Shown: positions 29,242-39,382 of the stretch, piece after piece
How positions within the stretch are numbered: the first letter of the stretch is position 1
How the letters are laid out: every line of letters starts with the position of its first letter
Source: Nitrosomonadales bacterium
GTDB taxonomy: Bacteria > Pseudomonadota > Gammaproteobacteria > Burkholderiales > Gallionellaceae
NCBI GenBank assembly: GCA_016721605.1
Contig: JADKHS010000014.1
Location: 20,088 to 84,087 of the forward strand
Direction: 5' to 3'
Length of the DNA stretch: 64,000 nucleotides
Translations under genes and position numbers: made by a program
Notes under the pieces: model-generated
What the model saw: the letters and a program-made list of their open reading frames with translations, nothing else
Database searches by the model: none
What the model was told of the DNA's origin: nothing

Positions 29242-30201
29242 TCAAAGGCTTTTTGCGCTTAAAGATTTATCCGCGTCCAACGCTGCCATGCATCCAGTAG
29301 CAGCACTGGTTACCGCTTGCCGGTAAATATAATCCTGCACATCACCCGCCGCAAATACGCCGGAAATGCTGGTGGCTGTCGCATTCCCATTGAGCCCGCC
29401 ACGGGTGATTATGTAGCCGTTTTCCATTTCTAACTGACCGGTAAAAATGTCGGTATTAGGTTTATGGCCGATAGCGATGAATACACCTGTCAGTAAGATG
29501 TCTTGCGTGTTACCGGTGTGCATATGTTTGAGGCGCATGCCAGTCACGCCACTGTCGTCACCTAATACCTCGTCTAAAACTTGATGTAATTGCAGCGTAA
29601 TCTTGCCTTGCCCAACCTGCTCCATCAAGCGATCTACTGAGATACGCTCAGCGCGAAAGGTATCGCGTCTATGCACGAGCGTAACATGGCGCGCAATATT
29701 AGAAAGATACAGTGCTTCTTCCACCGCTGTGTTGCCGCCCCCAATTACCGCTACATCCTGCCCGCGATAAAAGAAACCATCACAGGTGGCGCAAGCGGAT
29801 ACACCTTTACCCATGAATTTTGCTTCAGAAGGCAAACCCAAATACTGCGCCGAAGCACCAGTGGCGATAATAAGTGCATCGCAGGTGTAACTACCAGAAT
29901 CACCAATCAAAGTGAAAGGTTTCTGCTGTAACTTGACGGTATGGATGTGATCAAAAATAATTTGCGTCTCAAAACGTTCCGCATGTTGCTGAAAGCGTGT
30001 CATCAATTCGGGGCCTTGCACACCCATTACATCAGCGGGCCAGTTTTCAACATCAGTGGTAGTCATCAATTGGCCGCCTTGCGCCAAACCGGTGATCAGC
30101 GCGGGCTTAAGGTTGGCACGCGCAGCATAAACGGCAGCAGTATAGCCAGCGGGGCCTGAGCCGAGAATAAGTAAGCGGTGATGCTGTGTTGGTTTTTCCA
30201 T
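29242..30201 (-). CDS. trxB: Thioredoxin reductase
   Basis: NADPH-dependent flavoenzyme that reduces thioredoxin. 319 residues, intact. It has the FAD-binding GSGPAGYTAAVYAARA at the N-terminus, the redox pair CATC in SACATCDGFFYRG (about residue 137), the NADPH-binding GGGNTAVEEALYL and the C-terminal FAD motif GVFAAGDVQDYIYRQAVTSA. Single-gene promoter region upstream (30202-30591), with smr directly downstream. Confidence 0.96.
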   Translation of the reverse strand: MEKPTQHHRLLILGSGPAGYTAAVYAARANLKPALITGLAQGGQLMTTTDVENWPADVMGVQGPELMTRFQQHAERFETQIIFDHIHTVKLQQKPFTLIGDSGSYTCDALIIATGASAQYLGLPSEAKFMGKGVSACATCDGFFYRGQDVAVIGGGNTAVEEALYLSNIARHVTLVHRRDTFRAERISVDRLMEQVGQGKITLQLHQVLDEVLGDDSGVTGMRLKHMHTGNTQDILLTGVFIAIGHKPNTDIFTGQLEMENGYIITRGGLNGNATATSISGVFAAGDVQDYIYRQAVTSAATGCMAALDADKSLSAKSL

Positions 30202-30591
30202 AAAAATAATTTTTTTCAGTCCAATGCAATCGGGGAGCGAAATTTAACAGTGGTACATCTGTTTGTCGAGGGTAAAATATAAACGTGTAGCGGTCAGATG
30301 AGTTGTCTGGATTTGTAACATATTATTTCCCCAGTTTAACTTGGACTTTAGTCTATTGGCTCCTGTTTTTTAACTTGTAAGGTAGAAAAATAGGGGCCAG
30401 CGTTTCTATAGAAAATGCTTAAAACAGAAAGTGAAAATGAAACGAACACCTAACAATAATATCCACACTGGAATTTTAAGAATGGGCAACACGGCTATAT
30501 AACGTGTGTGGTCAATAGTTAGCTTACCTACCTGGCTCCACTATCTCCAGTCGGCCTTAATTGTTTCAAACAAAATAAAGTACAAAACGAT
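30202..30591. other. Intergenic region between divergent trxB and mltB
   Basis: 390 bp, AT-rich, between divergent genes. It must carry both promoters, but I could not identify convincing hexamers, repeats or an RNA gene. Confidence 0.4.
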
Positions 30592-31545
30592 ATGATGACT
30601 TGGCTATTTTCCGCTCTGCTACTGTTTTTTACCTCAAGCGTGGGCGCAATAGAACTACCAGGCATACCTGAATTCATTGACGAAATGGTAATCGAACATC
30701 AGTTCGAACGTGACGAAGTGGAGCAGGTATTTCAACACGTACAACATCGTCCAGCGGTCATCAATCTTATTTCCGCGCCAGCCACGATCAAACCTTGGCC
30801 ACAATATCGTGCCGCGTTTACCAATAATAAGCACATAAACGATGGACTAAAATTTTGGAAAAACCATATAAATGTGCTGCAACGTGCAGAAAAAGAATAC
30901 GGTGTACCGCAGGAGATAATCGTCGCCGTCATTGGTGTGGAAACCAATTACGGCCGCAATACAGGTAAGTTCAACATAATGGACACGCTTACTACTTTGG
31001 CCTTCGACTATCCGCGTCGCGCCGATTTTTTCCGTAACGAATTGAAGGAATACTTGTTACTGGCTCGCGAACAAAAATTCGGACCATTCAAAATACACGG
31101 TTCTTATGCAGGTGCATTGGGCATTCCGCAATTTATGCCGAGCAGTTACCGAAAACATGCGGTGGATTTCAACAATGATGGAGAAACCAACCTATTTAAT
31201 GACCCGGAGGATGCCATCGGTAGCGTGGCAAATTACTTCAAACAATATGGCTGGCAGAGTGGCGAACCTGTAGCGGTTCGTGTCAAATCAAATAAAAAGG
31301 CTGAATTAAGTGCCAAAGAAACGCACAGTGTGGCAACTTGGGCAGAGATGGGCATTATTCCAGTTGCACAAACCGCAGACCTTAAATCTGCGTGGCTGCT
31401 GGATTTTACCGTATCCGATGGCAAGGAATTTTGGCTAACATTCAAAAATTTCCAAGTCATTATGCTTTACAACAACAATATTTTCTACGCTATGTCAGTG
31501 TACCAACTTGCCGATGCCCTCCACAATGCGCGAATCCTAAATTAA
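30592..31545 (+). CDS. mltB: Lytic murein transglycosylase B
   Basis: Periplasmic enzyme cleaving peptidoglycan with formation of 1,6-anhydromuramic ends. 317 residues with an N-terminal signal peptide (hydrophobic residues 3-19, GAIEL after it). The catalytic Glu is in AVIGVETNYGRNTGKF (about residue 120). SYAGALGIPQFMPSSYRKHAVDFNNDG is the hallmark substrate-cleft segment of the family. No lipobox cysteine is seen, so it is probably a soluble form. Monocistronic by spacing. Confidence 0.94.
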   Translation: MMTWLFSALLLFFTSSVGAIELPGIPEFIDEMVIEHQFERDEVEQVFQHVQHRPAVINLISAPATIKPWPQYRAAFTNNKHINDGLKFWKNHINVLQRAEKEYGVPQEIIVAVIGVETNYGRNTGKFNIMDTLTTLAFDYPRRADFFRNELKEYLLLAREQKFGPFKIHGSYAGALGIPQFMPSSYRKHAVDFNNDGETNLFNDPEDAIGSVANYFKQYGWQSGEPVAVRVKSNKKAELSAKETHSVATWAEMGIIPVAQTADLKSAWLLDFTVSDGKEFWLTFKNFQVIMLYNNNIFYAMSVYQLADALHNARILN

Positions 31546-31793
31546 ACCAATCCAAATAGTTATTGCGACTCAATACAATTTAAGGCTAAAAGTAACCCAT
31601 TGTTTTTCTCAAAACCGTATCTAAATGCAGAACATTTTAAGGTTGGCTCTTTACTTGATTTGCATGGAGGAATGGCAGAAATAACGGAGCTGGAAAATAA
31701 ATTACCCAAAATTTGATGCACTAACCATTGCTCTAGCCAAAATTTTAACCATATGTATATCGCCCTAGTTATTTTACTGATACCAAATAAATA

Positions 31794-33373
31794 ATGGTTT
31801 TTTTCATAACCTCTGAAACTACAGGAACGGAGGGTGGGCTTGCTGCCAACGCCTTAGGACGATTTCGGCATAACCCAAAATCTTTCCTGAAGCTGATTCT
31901 GCTCGGGTTTACGCTTGTTGGTCTGCCGCTCATTGTTGCGCTTATTAATAGTGCGGTGTCTATCAACCGCCTGGCAGACCAAAGTCGTAAAGCCGTTTAT
32001 CAGGCAGTGCAAATCACGCTTGCCAGCCATACGTTAACCAATGAAATTAATATAATGGAACGGAGTGTGCGGCAAACACTTATTCTGGGTGATGAATCCT
32101 TACTTGAGGGATATTTTCAAGCACACACGAAATTCGGAAAAACAGCCACAGATCTTTTCCAACTGTCATCACGCACTGAGCAAAGCAGATGCTGGAACAG
32201 TTGCTGTCACTGGAAAATGCGACTTTTCAGAAAGTATCGGCTGCGAGCCAAGCTCCAGAAAAATTACGCGAACTGGTTAAAAGTTTTGCGCCATTGCTAG
32301 ATTCCGCGCGCAGCTTTTCTGCCGTCGGTTGGCATTGATAGAACTAGAGGTGGTTGAAATGCAGAATATGGCGGAGCATGCGCATACCGTTATGGTTTGG
32401 GAATTGTTCGCTTTAATCCCGTTCGCGATATTGCTGGCACTTGGATTCTCCGTGCTGATTACACGTCCAATTCGTCAAATTGATGAAGCTATCCGTAACA
32501 TGGGACAGGGTGAGTTATCAAAAACAGTACGTGTCGATGGCCCACAGGATTTAATGTACCTTGGCGAACGCCTTGATTGGATGCGTCGGCGCTTGCTTAA
32601 ACTGGAAGAACAAAAAACCAAATTCCTTCGACACGTTTCCCACGAACTTAAAACACCCCTCACATCAATGCGCGAAGGCGCGGACTTGCTTGCAGAAGGA
32701 GTGGTTGGGGTACTGACCGTAAAGCAACAGCAGATCGCAATATCCTCCATAGCAACAGCATACAATTGCAAAAACGCATCGAAGATTTATTAAATTACAG
32801 CGCACTGCAGACTGAGAAATCTGCGCTTATGAAACATCAAGTGAACTTGGCGGGCATTTTGAGTATCGTATTACAAGATCAAAACCTCGCCATCATGAAT
32901 AAAAATCTAAAAATCGATCTAGCTTGCACGGAATTGATAATTGACTGTGACGAACAAAAAATCAGAATCATCATTGACAACCTTTTATCAAATGCCGTGA
33001 AATATTCTCCGCTCGGCGACCGCATCAAAATATGGACAAACAAGGTTGACGATTCGGTACAGCTGGACATAATGGACGCCATCCAGGCATAGACGAAATT
33101 GACCAGGACAAAGTGTTCGAACCCTTTTACCAGGGGCGAAAAATGTCTGAGAGCCATGTTAGAGGAACGGGATTGGGATTATCCATTGCGCGTGAATATG
33201 CTCTTGCCCATGGTGGCAATATTGAGCTCAAAACAAACCGCTCTTCTGAACGGCGGAGCGACGATGAATCCACTCTTGCTAATGGTCGAAATATTGATCT
33301 AGTGCAACAAATTAAGACAGGCGCCCATTTCCGCCTTACCTTGCCCATCCATGATCCAGAAAGTTGCTCATGA
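31794..33373 (+). pseudogene. GlrK/QseE-type sensor histidine kinase, several frameshifts
   Basis: About 526 codons of a two-transmembrane sensor kinase. The first frame runs from 31794 with a membrane segment (FLKLILLGFTLVGLPLIVAL) and periplasmic region, and breaks near 32185. The next frame (from about 32329) has the second membrane segment, the HAMP linker and the H-box KFLRHVSHELKTPLTS. Frames change again near 32740 and 33085. The ATPase boxes DNLLSNAVKYS and GTGLGLSIAREYALAHGG are readable. At least four shifts mean the kinase cannot be made as read. Its partner genes downstream are intact and coupled. Confidence 0.85.
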
Positions 33374-33915
33374 GTATCATTCCAAAAAAACCATGGGTTC
33401 TTCTAACAATAATACTGGCCGCCCTAAACGCCTGTTCAGCCATACCAACGAACCAGCCACCTATAGTAATGTTGCCTCCTCAACCTCTAGTTATCGCACC
33501 CCCCAGCCAATTGGAAGTATTAATGCAATATTACGAGTCCATCCGAAAAATGCCCGCAACAGAGCTGGTTAAAGAACATGACAAAGCGAAACAAAATTTA
33601 ATATTGGCCAGGAGTGATACTGCTCGGGCAGAATTGGCACTATTACTTGTATTGCCCAATACATCCTTCCGCGATACTGGCGCTGCACTTAATCTGCTCA
33701 ATGAGTGGTCGAAAGAAGCGAAATTATCGGCCAGCATGCGCAGCTTAAAACATTTACTGTCAACGCTGCTTGCTGAACAACAGCGTATTAACAGCAATGT
33801 GAATGAGCTATCGCAAAAGTTGAAAGAAGAGCAAAAACACTCTGAGATTTTGAAAAATCAAATTGATGACATCAAAAATATGGAAAAAAATCTCATCCTC
33901 AGGGATAAGCCTTGA
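33370..33915 (+). CDS. QseG/YfhG-like lipoprotein of the two-component locus
   Basis: 181-residue protein with a lipoprotein signal (hydrophobic stretch and lipobox LNAC, about residues 15-25) and a C-terminal coiled coil (QQRINSNVNELSQKLKEEQKHSEILKNQ). Its place between a GlrK-type kinase and a GlrR-type regulator matches E. coli QseG (YfhG), an outer-membrane lipoprotein that modulates the kinase. ATG 33370 overlaps the kinase stop (ATGA). Sequence similarity to QseG is weak by eye, so the call leans on context. Confidence 0.75.
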   Translation: MSIIPKKPWVLLTIILAALNACSAIPTNQPPIVMLPPQPLVIAPPSQLEVLMQYYESIRKMPATELVKEHDKAKQNLILARSDTARAELALLLVLPNTSFRDTGAALNLLNEWSKEAKLSASMRSLKHLLSTLLAEQQRINSNVNELSQKLKEEQKHSEILKNQIDDIKNMEKNLILRDKP

Positions 33916-33920
33916 GTACA

Positions 33921-35291
33921 ATGCAAAAAATGACTGAATCTAATCCAAAAATACTGATAGTCGACGATGATACAGACCTGCTAGAACTCCTTTCCATTCG
34001 GTTAACGGCTGCTGGATATAAGACTGAATTGGCGCAAAGCGCCGAGATAGCCCTTAATTACTTGGACATGTCGCGCCCGCAACTTGTTATTAGCGATATG
34101 CAAATGAGCGGTATGGATGGAATGAAATTGTTCGAACATATTCACCGCACTATACCCACTTTACCGGTAATCATTCTGACAGCACATGGCACTATCCCTG
34201 ATGCGGTTGCCGCTACACAACGGGGTGTATTCGGCTATCTGACCAAACCTTTCGATAGTAAAATTCTGTTAGCCCACGTTGATCAGGCTCTCAGATTAGT
34301 GCCAGGCACTGGGCTCCAAAAAGAAGAATCCCAAGCTGCGTGGCGCAAAGATATCATCACCCAAAGCGCTGTGATGGAGGATATTCTTACGAAAGCAGAA
34401 CTCGTCGCAAAAGGCGATGCAAGCGTACTTATTTACGGAGAAAGTGGTGCTGGTAAGGAATTGTTTGCCCATGCCATTCACGATGCGTCCAAGCGCCATC
34501 ATCGGCCATTTGTAGCCGTCAACTGCGCTGCAATTCCCGAACAGTTATTGGAATCAGAATTGTTTGGGCACGTCAAAGGGGCGTTTACTGGCGCTGTTCG
34601 CGATCATAAAGGCTTATTTCAATTGGCAGAGGGCGGGACACTTCTGCTTGATGAAATTGGCGACATGCCGCTCCCGCTCCAGGTCAAGCTATTGCGAGTT
34701 CTCCAAGAAAGACAAGTACGTCCTGTAGGATCAGTGCAGACCATCCCGGTGGACGTACGCATTATCTCTGCTACCCACCGTGACCTTCTGGCTGAAATCG
34801 GTACAGGCAGCTTCCGCGAAGATTTATATTATCGATTAAAAGTCGTAGCGCTGACAATTCCAGCATTGTCACAACGGCGTGAAGACATCCCTATGTTGGC
34901 AAAACATTTTCTCAGCTTACTTGGCGCAAAATATGATAAAAAAATTAATGGATTTTCGCCTGATGCAATGGAAATGCTGGTGCGCGCCTCATGGCCTGGC
35001 AACGTGCGGCAACTGATGAATATTGTCGAACAATGCGTTGTTTTAAGCACTGCTCCACTCATTTCTTCCGTGCTGGTATACGATGCCATGCAAAAAGAAG
35101 AAGAAGGGTTGGTTTCGTTCGAAGATGCGCGCAGACATTTTGAAAGAGATTATCTGGTACGTGTGTTAAAAATTACGGCAGGTAATGTGACTAAAGCTGC
35201 GGGTTTAGCCAAACGCAACCGAACCGAGTTTTATAAATTACTCCAGAGACATCAGCTCGATCCCTCCATTTTCAAACAATCACAAAATTAA
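33921..35291 (+). CDS. glrR: GlrR/QseF-type sigma-54 response regulator
   Basis: NtrC-family activator, 456 residues, intact. Receiver domain with ILIVDDDTDLLELL and phospho-acceptor Asp in LVISDMQMSGMDG, then a sigma-54 AAA+ domain with Walker A YGESGAGKELFA, the GAFTGAV loop that contacts sigma-54, and Walker B GGTLLLDEIGDM. The C-terminus is a Fis-type helix-turn-helix (GNVTKAAGLAKRNRTEFYKLL). A TTG at 33912 overlapping the previous stop is an alternative start. In enterobacteria GlrR drives the small RNA GlmY. The target here is unknown. Confidence 0.9.
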   Translation: MQKMTESNPKILIVDDDTDLLELLSIRLTAAGYKTELAQSAEIALNYLDMSRPQLVISDMQMSGMDGMKLFEHIHRTIPTLPVIILTAHGTIPDAVAATQRGVFGYLTKPFDSKILLAHVDQALRLVPGTGLQKEESQAAWRKDIITQSAVMEDILTKAELVAKGDASVLIYGESGAGKELFAHAIHDASKRHHRPFVAVNCAAIPEQLLESELFGHVKGAFTGAVRDHKGLFQLAEGGTLLLDEIGDMPLPLQVKLLRVLQERQVRPVGSVQTIPVDVRIISATHRDLLAEIGTGSFREDLYYRLKVVALTIPALSQRREDIPMLAKHFLSLLGAKYDKKINGFSPDAMEMLVRASWPGNVRQLMNIVEQCVVLSTAPLISSVLVYDAMQKEEEGLVSFEDARRHFERDYLVRVLKITAGNVTKAAGLAKRNRTEFYKLLQRHQLDPSIFKQSQN

Positions 35292-35591
35292 TTAGTTAAG
35301 AATCGATACCCAGGGGGATTTATATATTGAAATTTCGGGGGGCAGGCAGTACATCTGCTCCATCTTAAGTATTTTCTTTCTGCATGTTACAGAAATGCCT
35401 GACTCTATTTTCTCCAATCTACCTAAAAATATATAAAAATCAAAAACGGACAAACTGTTGTGCTGTCAAACTAAAAAATCTTCTCTATTGCCGACATATT
35501 AACGCTCATTAAACGCAGGATTTATGAACATAAAAATTGACAATTTCACCAATTTGCCTACAATCCAACACTTGGATTTATTTTATCTATC
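35292..35591. other. Intergenic region upstream of tRNA-Lys
   Basis: 300 bp, AT-rich. It holds the tRNA-Lys promoter at its 3' end and nothing else I can support. Confidence 0.4.
35537..35564 (+). promoter_or_regulatory. Sigma-70 promoter for tRNA-Lys
   Basis: Perfect -35 TTGACA (35537-35542), 16-bp spacer and -10 TACAAT (35559-35564), placing the start about 20 bp before the mature tRNA 5' end. Confidence 0.75.
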
Positions 35592-35667
35592 GGGTTGTTA
35601 GCTCAGTTGGTAGAGCATCGGACTCTTAATCCGTTGGTCATGTGTTCGAGTCACATACAACCCACCA
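35592..35667 (+). tRNA. tRNA-Lys (anticodon CTT)
   Basis: 76 nt with encoded CCA. Acceptor stem GGGTTGT pairs with ACAACCC. The D-arm is AGCTCAGTTGGTAGAGC, the anticodon loop CTCTTAA gives CTT, and the T-arm has GTTCGAGTC. It lacks only a perfect first anticodon-stem pair. tRNA genes of this kind are common integration sites, and here relic tRNA sequence and an IS3 element lie directly downstream. Confidence 0.95.
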
Positions 35668-35777
35668 ATAAAATAAATAGCTTATCATCATACACAGACT
35701 TTACAGTTTAACTTAGTAGACCTATAGTGAACTTATTGAGTAAACCAACAGAGGTTTTTCGTTTGTTAAATTTTTAA

Positions 35778-35828
35778 ATACCGGACTTATAATCCTTTGG
35801 TTCGGGATTCAAGTCCCTGACGACCCAA
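35778..35828 (+). pseudogene. tRNA relic (3' half)
   Basis: The stretch from ATACCGGACTTATAATCC to GACGACCCA resembles the anticodon arm, T-arm and 3' acceptor strand of a Lys-type tRNA (acceptor end ACGACCCA), but has a damaged T-stem closing pair and no 5' half. It lies 110 bp after the functional tRNA-Lys. A degraded second tRNA or an attachment-site remnant are both possible. Confidence 0.5.
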
Positions 35829-35934
35829 CAATATATCAATAGGTTAGCGCATTAACGGCTAACCTATTTTTTTAATAGCCGTATAGTAGGCTACTGAGTG
35901 CGCTTGAGATGCTACTGTACTTTCATTATTGAGC

Positions 35935-37180
35935 TGTAGTGGTCAAATAATTTCAGACACCGCAATCGGTTGTTTTGTAACAAACTGTTTTTCAAAAGCC
36001 AATGGTGCGATATTACCTAAAGCTGAATGCCTTCTTACGCAGTTGTAAAAGCCCACGATATAGTCGGTCACATCTTTAAATCGCTTCCAACTGATTCGCA
36101 TACTTGCGCTGCCACACCCGTTCCATCTTGAAGTTCAAGAAGAAGCGTTCCATCACCGCATTATCCCAACAATTCTCTTTGCGGCTTATACTGCAAGTAA
36201 TGCCGTGTTGATTGAGCAATGCTTGATATTCATGGCTTGCGTACTGGCTAACCCGGTCTGAATGCAGCATCAATCCTGATCCAGGTTGGCGTTGCCCAAG
36301 CGCCATGCGTAATGCCCGACACACCAGCTCCGCTGGCATGGTTGGGCTCAACGCCCAACCAATGAGCTTGCGCGAATGTAAATCCATCACCGCCGCTAAA
36401 TACAGCCAACCCGTTTGGGTGCGGATGTAGGTGATGTCAGAAGTCCACGCCTGATTCGGGCTGGCTGGGTTGAATTGACGATTCAGCAGGTTATCCGCTA
36501 CAGGTAAATCATGCTTGCTGTCGGTGGTATTCACAAACCCCTTCTTCTAGACCGGTTTGAGCCCAGCTTCACGCATTAAACGACGTACTTTGTAACGCCC
36601 AATAACCATGCCCTGAGCTTTTAATTCATCGACGGCACGACGGCTGCCATAGCAGCTTTGATTCGCCCTAAATGCGGCTTTGACCTGCACGCTGGCCACG
36701 CAAATGGCCGGCTCTTTGGCGCGTTGCCGGGCTGCCGTAGTAGCTTGCGCGGCTGACCCGCATACGCGGCAGGCTTGGACAATTTTGGCCTTCTGTTGCA
36801 CGTGATCGATTAAGGTATAAATCATTTCAGTTCGCGGACAAAGAAGGCCGATGCTTTTTTTAATAGGTCGTTGTCTGAACGCAGTTGACGATTCTCTTGT
36901 TCTAATTGACGAATGCGTTGCAGTTCGGCGGTGAGGGTTTGCCAATACCCGACTTGCCTTGCTGCTCCGCGCGGTATTGTTTAATCCAACGATTGATTGC
37001 CGTGCGGCCAATATTCATGTCTTTGACAACTTGCGCGACACTCAATCCTTGATCTACTACCATGCGGGCTACTTCAAGTTTGAAGGCGGTTTCGTAATGC
37101 TGGCGTTGTTTTGTCATGGCTCCTCCTCTCTAGGTGAATAACATTTCTATCGAGGTGTCCGTTTTTATGAGAACACTACA
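35935..37180. mobile_element. IS3-family insertion sequence, inactive
   Basis: 1246 bp bounded by imperfect inverted repeats starting TGTAGTG on the left and ending CACTACA on the right, with an inner match GGTGTC / GGACACC. It encodes an IS3-type OrfA and OrfB on the minus strand, both damaged. No target duplication is evident (flanks GAGC and CTTT), which suggests old age or a rearrangement at one end. Confidence 0.8.
35943..37117 (-). pseudogene. IS3-family transposase OrfA-OrfB, broken
   Basis: OrfA begins at 37117 (MTKQRQHYETAFKLEVARMV, helix-turn-helix, then NRWIKQYRAEQQGK) and shifts frame near 36930 and again near 36830. OrfB has the DDE regions TSDITYI, LHSDRVSQYAS (the usual glycine after HSDR is replaced by V) and NCWDNAVMERFF. 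An in-frame TAG at 36547-36549, probably a former TGG, separates GLKPV from KKGFVNTTDS. A further shift near 36078 precedes the C-terminus HSALGNIAPLAFE. Not functional. Confidence 0.85.
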
Positions 37181-37190
37181 CTTTTATGTA

Positions 37191-38376
37191 TTACGTTAGC
37201 ACGTTAAGGATGCTATTCCTTGATTTCTGATAGGCGCATTTAAGTCTTATCCAGTATTTTTCAGGCATCAATGGCTTAAACTCTTTTATCGCTATTGTTT
37301 TAATTTTTCTGATAATAAGATACGAAACAATTATCAGATGATCGTTATTGGGAATGTACCTCCAAACGCAATAACGATTTATCGGCAGCTCCCATAACTT
37401 AATTCTTGAGAAATATGGCAAGAGAATATTATCGGGATATGCAGGATTAATCGGATAGGATGCCGCAATGTATTTCCATTCGAAAAAAAATTATTAATTT
37501 GAACGGCGGGGTCATCCCCAAAGTATTTTGAGAAATCAACCCAAGCATTTGGCCGCATATCTGCTTCAATAAAATATCTTTTTTGATCGTTATTTGATTG
37601 AATACAAGCAATATTCACAAACCCATTTGCTCCAAGCGCCTTACCTAACAAGTCTAATTCATTAAAAATATATTTTTGTAAATGCGTTAGTTGTACGTAT
37701 GTTCTTAGTGCAGATGCGCCAAATTTGCCACTGACTTTTTCTATCTTCGAATAGCTAAAGTGTATCAACTTACCATTCTGATAAAAGCCACTTAAATCTA
37801 GCTCAACACCTTGAATTTTTTTTTGTAACAGCACAGGATATGCCTGTAATTTATTCAATAAAACTGCAACATCGTCATTGCTCGAACATTCAAATACGCC
37901 GAAACCTCCGCCTGAAGAATCAACCTTGACGAGAACTGGATATCCTAAAGATTCAACTGATTTTTTTAATTCGGACTTATCTTTTGCGATTCGGAATTCG
38001 GGCGTATTAATTCCGAATTCTTGAAGTACCTTTGAAAGCCCAATTTTGGAATAAATGTGATCAAGATTTTTTATTGTCTGAATTGGCAATAGTTTTACTT
38101 TTTCTTCAACTGACAAATCTGAATTCAAGATTTTTTTTAACGTATTGTCGTCTCCAATAACAATTAACGAATAATCGTTATTGTTCTTTTCAAAAGCTAC
38201 CCTAGCTATGTCATCAGGATTAGCTACAAATACAAAACTCTTATAGCTGGATGTTTTTTAAAGATATAGCTATTTGTTATGACATCCACAACAAAACCTG
38301 CCCTACTCAACAAAGTTGGTACCGCTATCATTAACTCAACATTTTCGCCTACTAGCAAGGCTTGTAAATTTTGCAT
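37191..38376 (-). pseudogene. ATP-grasp domain protein, frameshifted
   Basis: About 395 codons in three frames from ATG 38376 (MQNLQALLVGENVELMIAV). The first shift is near 38240. The main part 38128-37430 has an ATP-grasp fold: GYPVLVKVDSSGGGFGVF, VLLQKKIQGVELDLSGFY, and FIEADMRPNAWVDF as the metal-binding strand. A second shift near 37430 leads to the C-terminus ending NSILNVLT at 37191. Family members ligate a carboxylate to an amine or thiol using ATP. The substrate cannot be told. AT-rich codon use differs from the surrounding housekeeping genes, suggesting acquisition. Confidence 0.75.
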
Positions 38377-38735
38377 TTTATTTTGTTCTGATTTTCTAAA
38401 GCTTTAACGATAGACTGTACAAAACCTTGCAGCATTGGGACCGCTAATTTATAGAAAGTTGTGTAATTCCCACGTAATCACGTCGGTCAAGTTTGGAATG
38501 CTTCTGAAATACATTATACGGTTGCTGGGGCGATTGTTACTTTGATTTGCAGTAATCCACCTGGAAGTACGGTCACCATTCGATACCGATTTAGATAGCG
38601 CATCGATGATTATCAGAGCTATCGGCAACTAGTTCCACTCAGAATATTTTCGGGGAAAGTATATGCGCCAAAACGGATTTGTTTAGAATACTCAGTGTGT
38701 AATTTAGCCCAAATTTTTATTTAAATGGAGAGAAA
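38377..38735. other. Intergenic region with a coding remnant
   Basis: About 360 bp. On the minus strand at roughly 38352-38455 a short open stretch (LAVPMLQGFVQSIVKALEN) overlaps the start of the ATP-grasp gene and may be the end of a deleted upstream gene. The rest shows no frame or repeat that I can support. Confidence 0.35.
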
Positions 38736-39056
38736 ATGGATTCTATGGTCGGAAGTCTGATTGCGACAGCAGGCTTGATTATTTCAGGATTCGCACTGGC
38801 AGTAGATATGCCTGCTGAAGGCAAGGCTAAGTGTGGTACTTGCCACGCCATCGACAAAAATATTTTTGGTCCGTCTTTTATGGCAGTTTCCGAGAAATAC
38901 AAGGATGACAAAGACGCCGCAAGCAAAATCGCTGCCAACATTACCGTTGGTGGATCGTTTGGCTGGCTATTTGGATACATGCCGGCAAGAGGCTTGGGAG
39001 CAAATGATTCTGAAATCCAGTTTCTTTCAAAATTTATCGCTGACTTAGCAAAATAA
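38736..39056 (+). CDS. Small class I cytochrome c
   Basis: 106-residue periplasmic electron carrier. Signal peptide in residues 1-22 (ALA-VDMP). The heme-binding CGTCH is near residue 34, GPSFMAVSEKY follows as in the c-551/c-552 family, and the distal Met ligand is likely in the FGYMPARG stretch. GGAGAG precedes the ATG. Monocistronic. In an autotroph of this kind it could carry electrons from the inorganic donor to the terminal oxidase, but the donor is not shown here. Confidence 0.9.
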   Translation: MDSMVGSLIATAGLIISGFALAVDMPAEGKAKCGTCHAIDKNIFGPSFMAVSEKYKDDKDAASKIAANITVGGSFGWLFGYMPARGLGANDSEIQFLSKFIADLAK

Positions 39057-39382
39057 ACTTTAGAGACATTAAATGACCTCCGGCAAAGCCTTTGCCCTTA
39101 ATGTAGCCCGCCACATTCGACCTCACCGAGGTATAACAAACTTTTGTAAGCACCACAGCAGAACCGGGGGTTGCTTCAATGAATTATGCCAATCAAAACA
39201 TGCCTGCAAAATAAATGGTTTACTTCACAAGCGCATAAAAAACTGCTGCAATTACCTGCTTTATGTCATCTATCTGTTTTGTTAACGTTAAGTTCCTGGC
39301 TTGAATAATTAAGTCGCTATGGCTGACACCAACCTGTATTTTGTTTAGAATGACGAAAATATTTCAATAGGAGTTTTAATCC
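39057..39382. other. Intergenic region upstream of fdxA
   Basis: 326 bp. It holds the ferredoxin promoter at 39323-39351. No gene was seen in the rest. Confidence 0.4.
39323..39351 (+). promoter_or_regulatory. Sigma-70-like promoter of fdxA
   Basis: CTGACA, 17-bp spacer, TAGAAT, 31 bp before the fdxA ATG. The ribosome site AATAGGAG follows. Confidence 0.6.
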
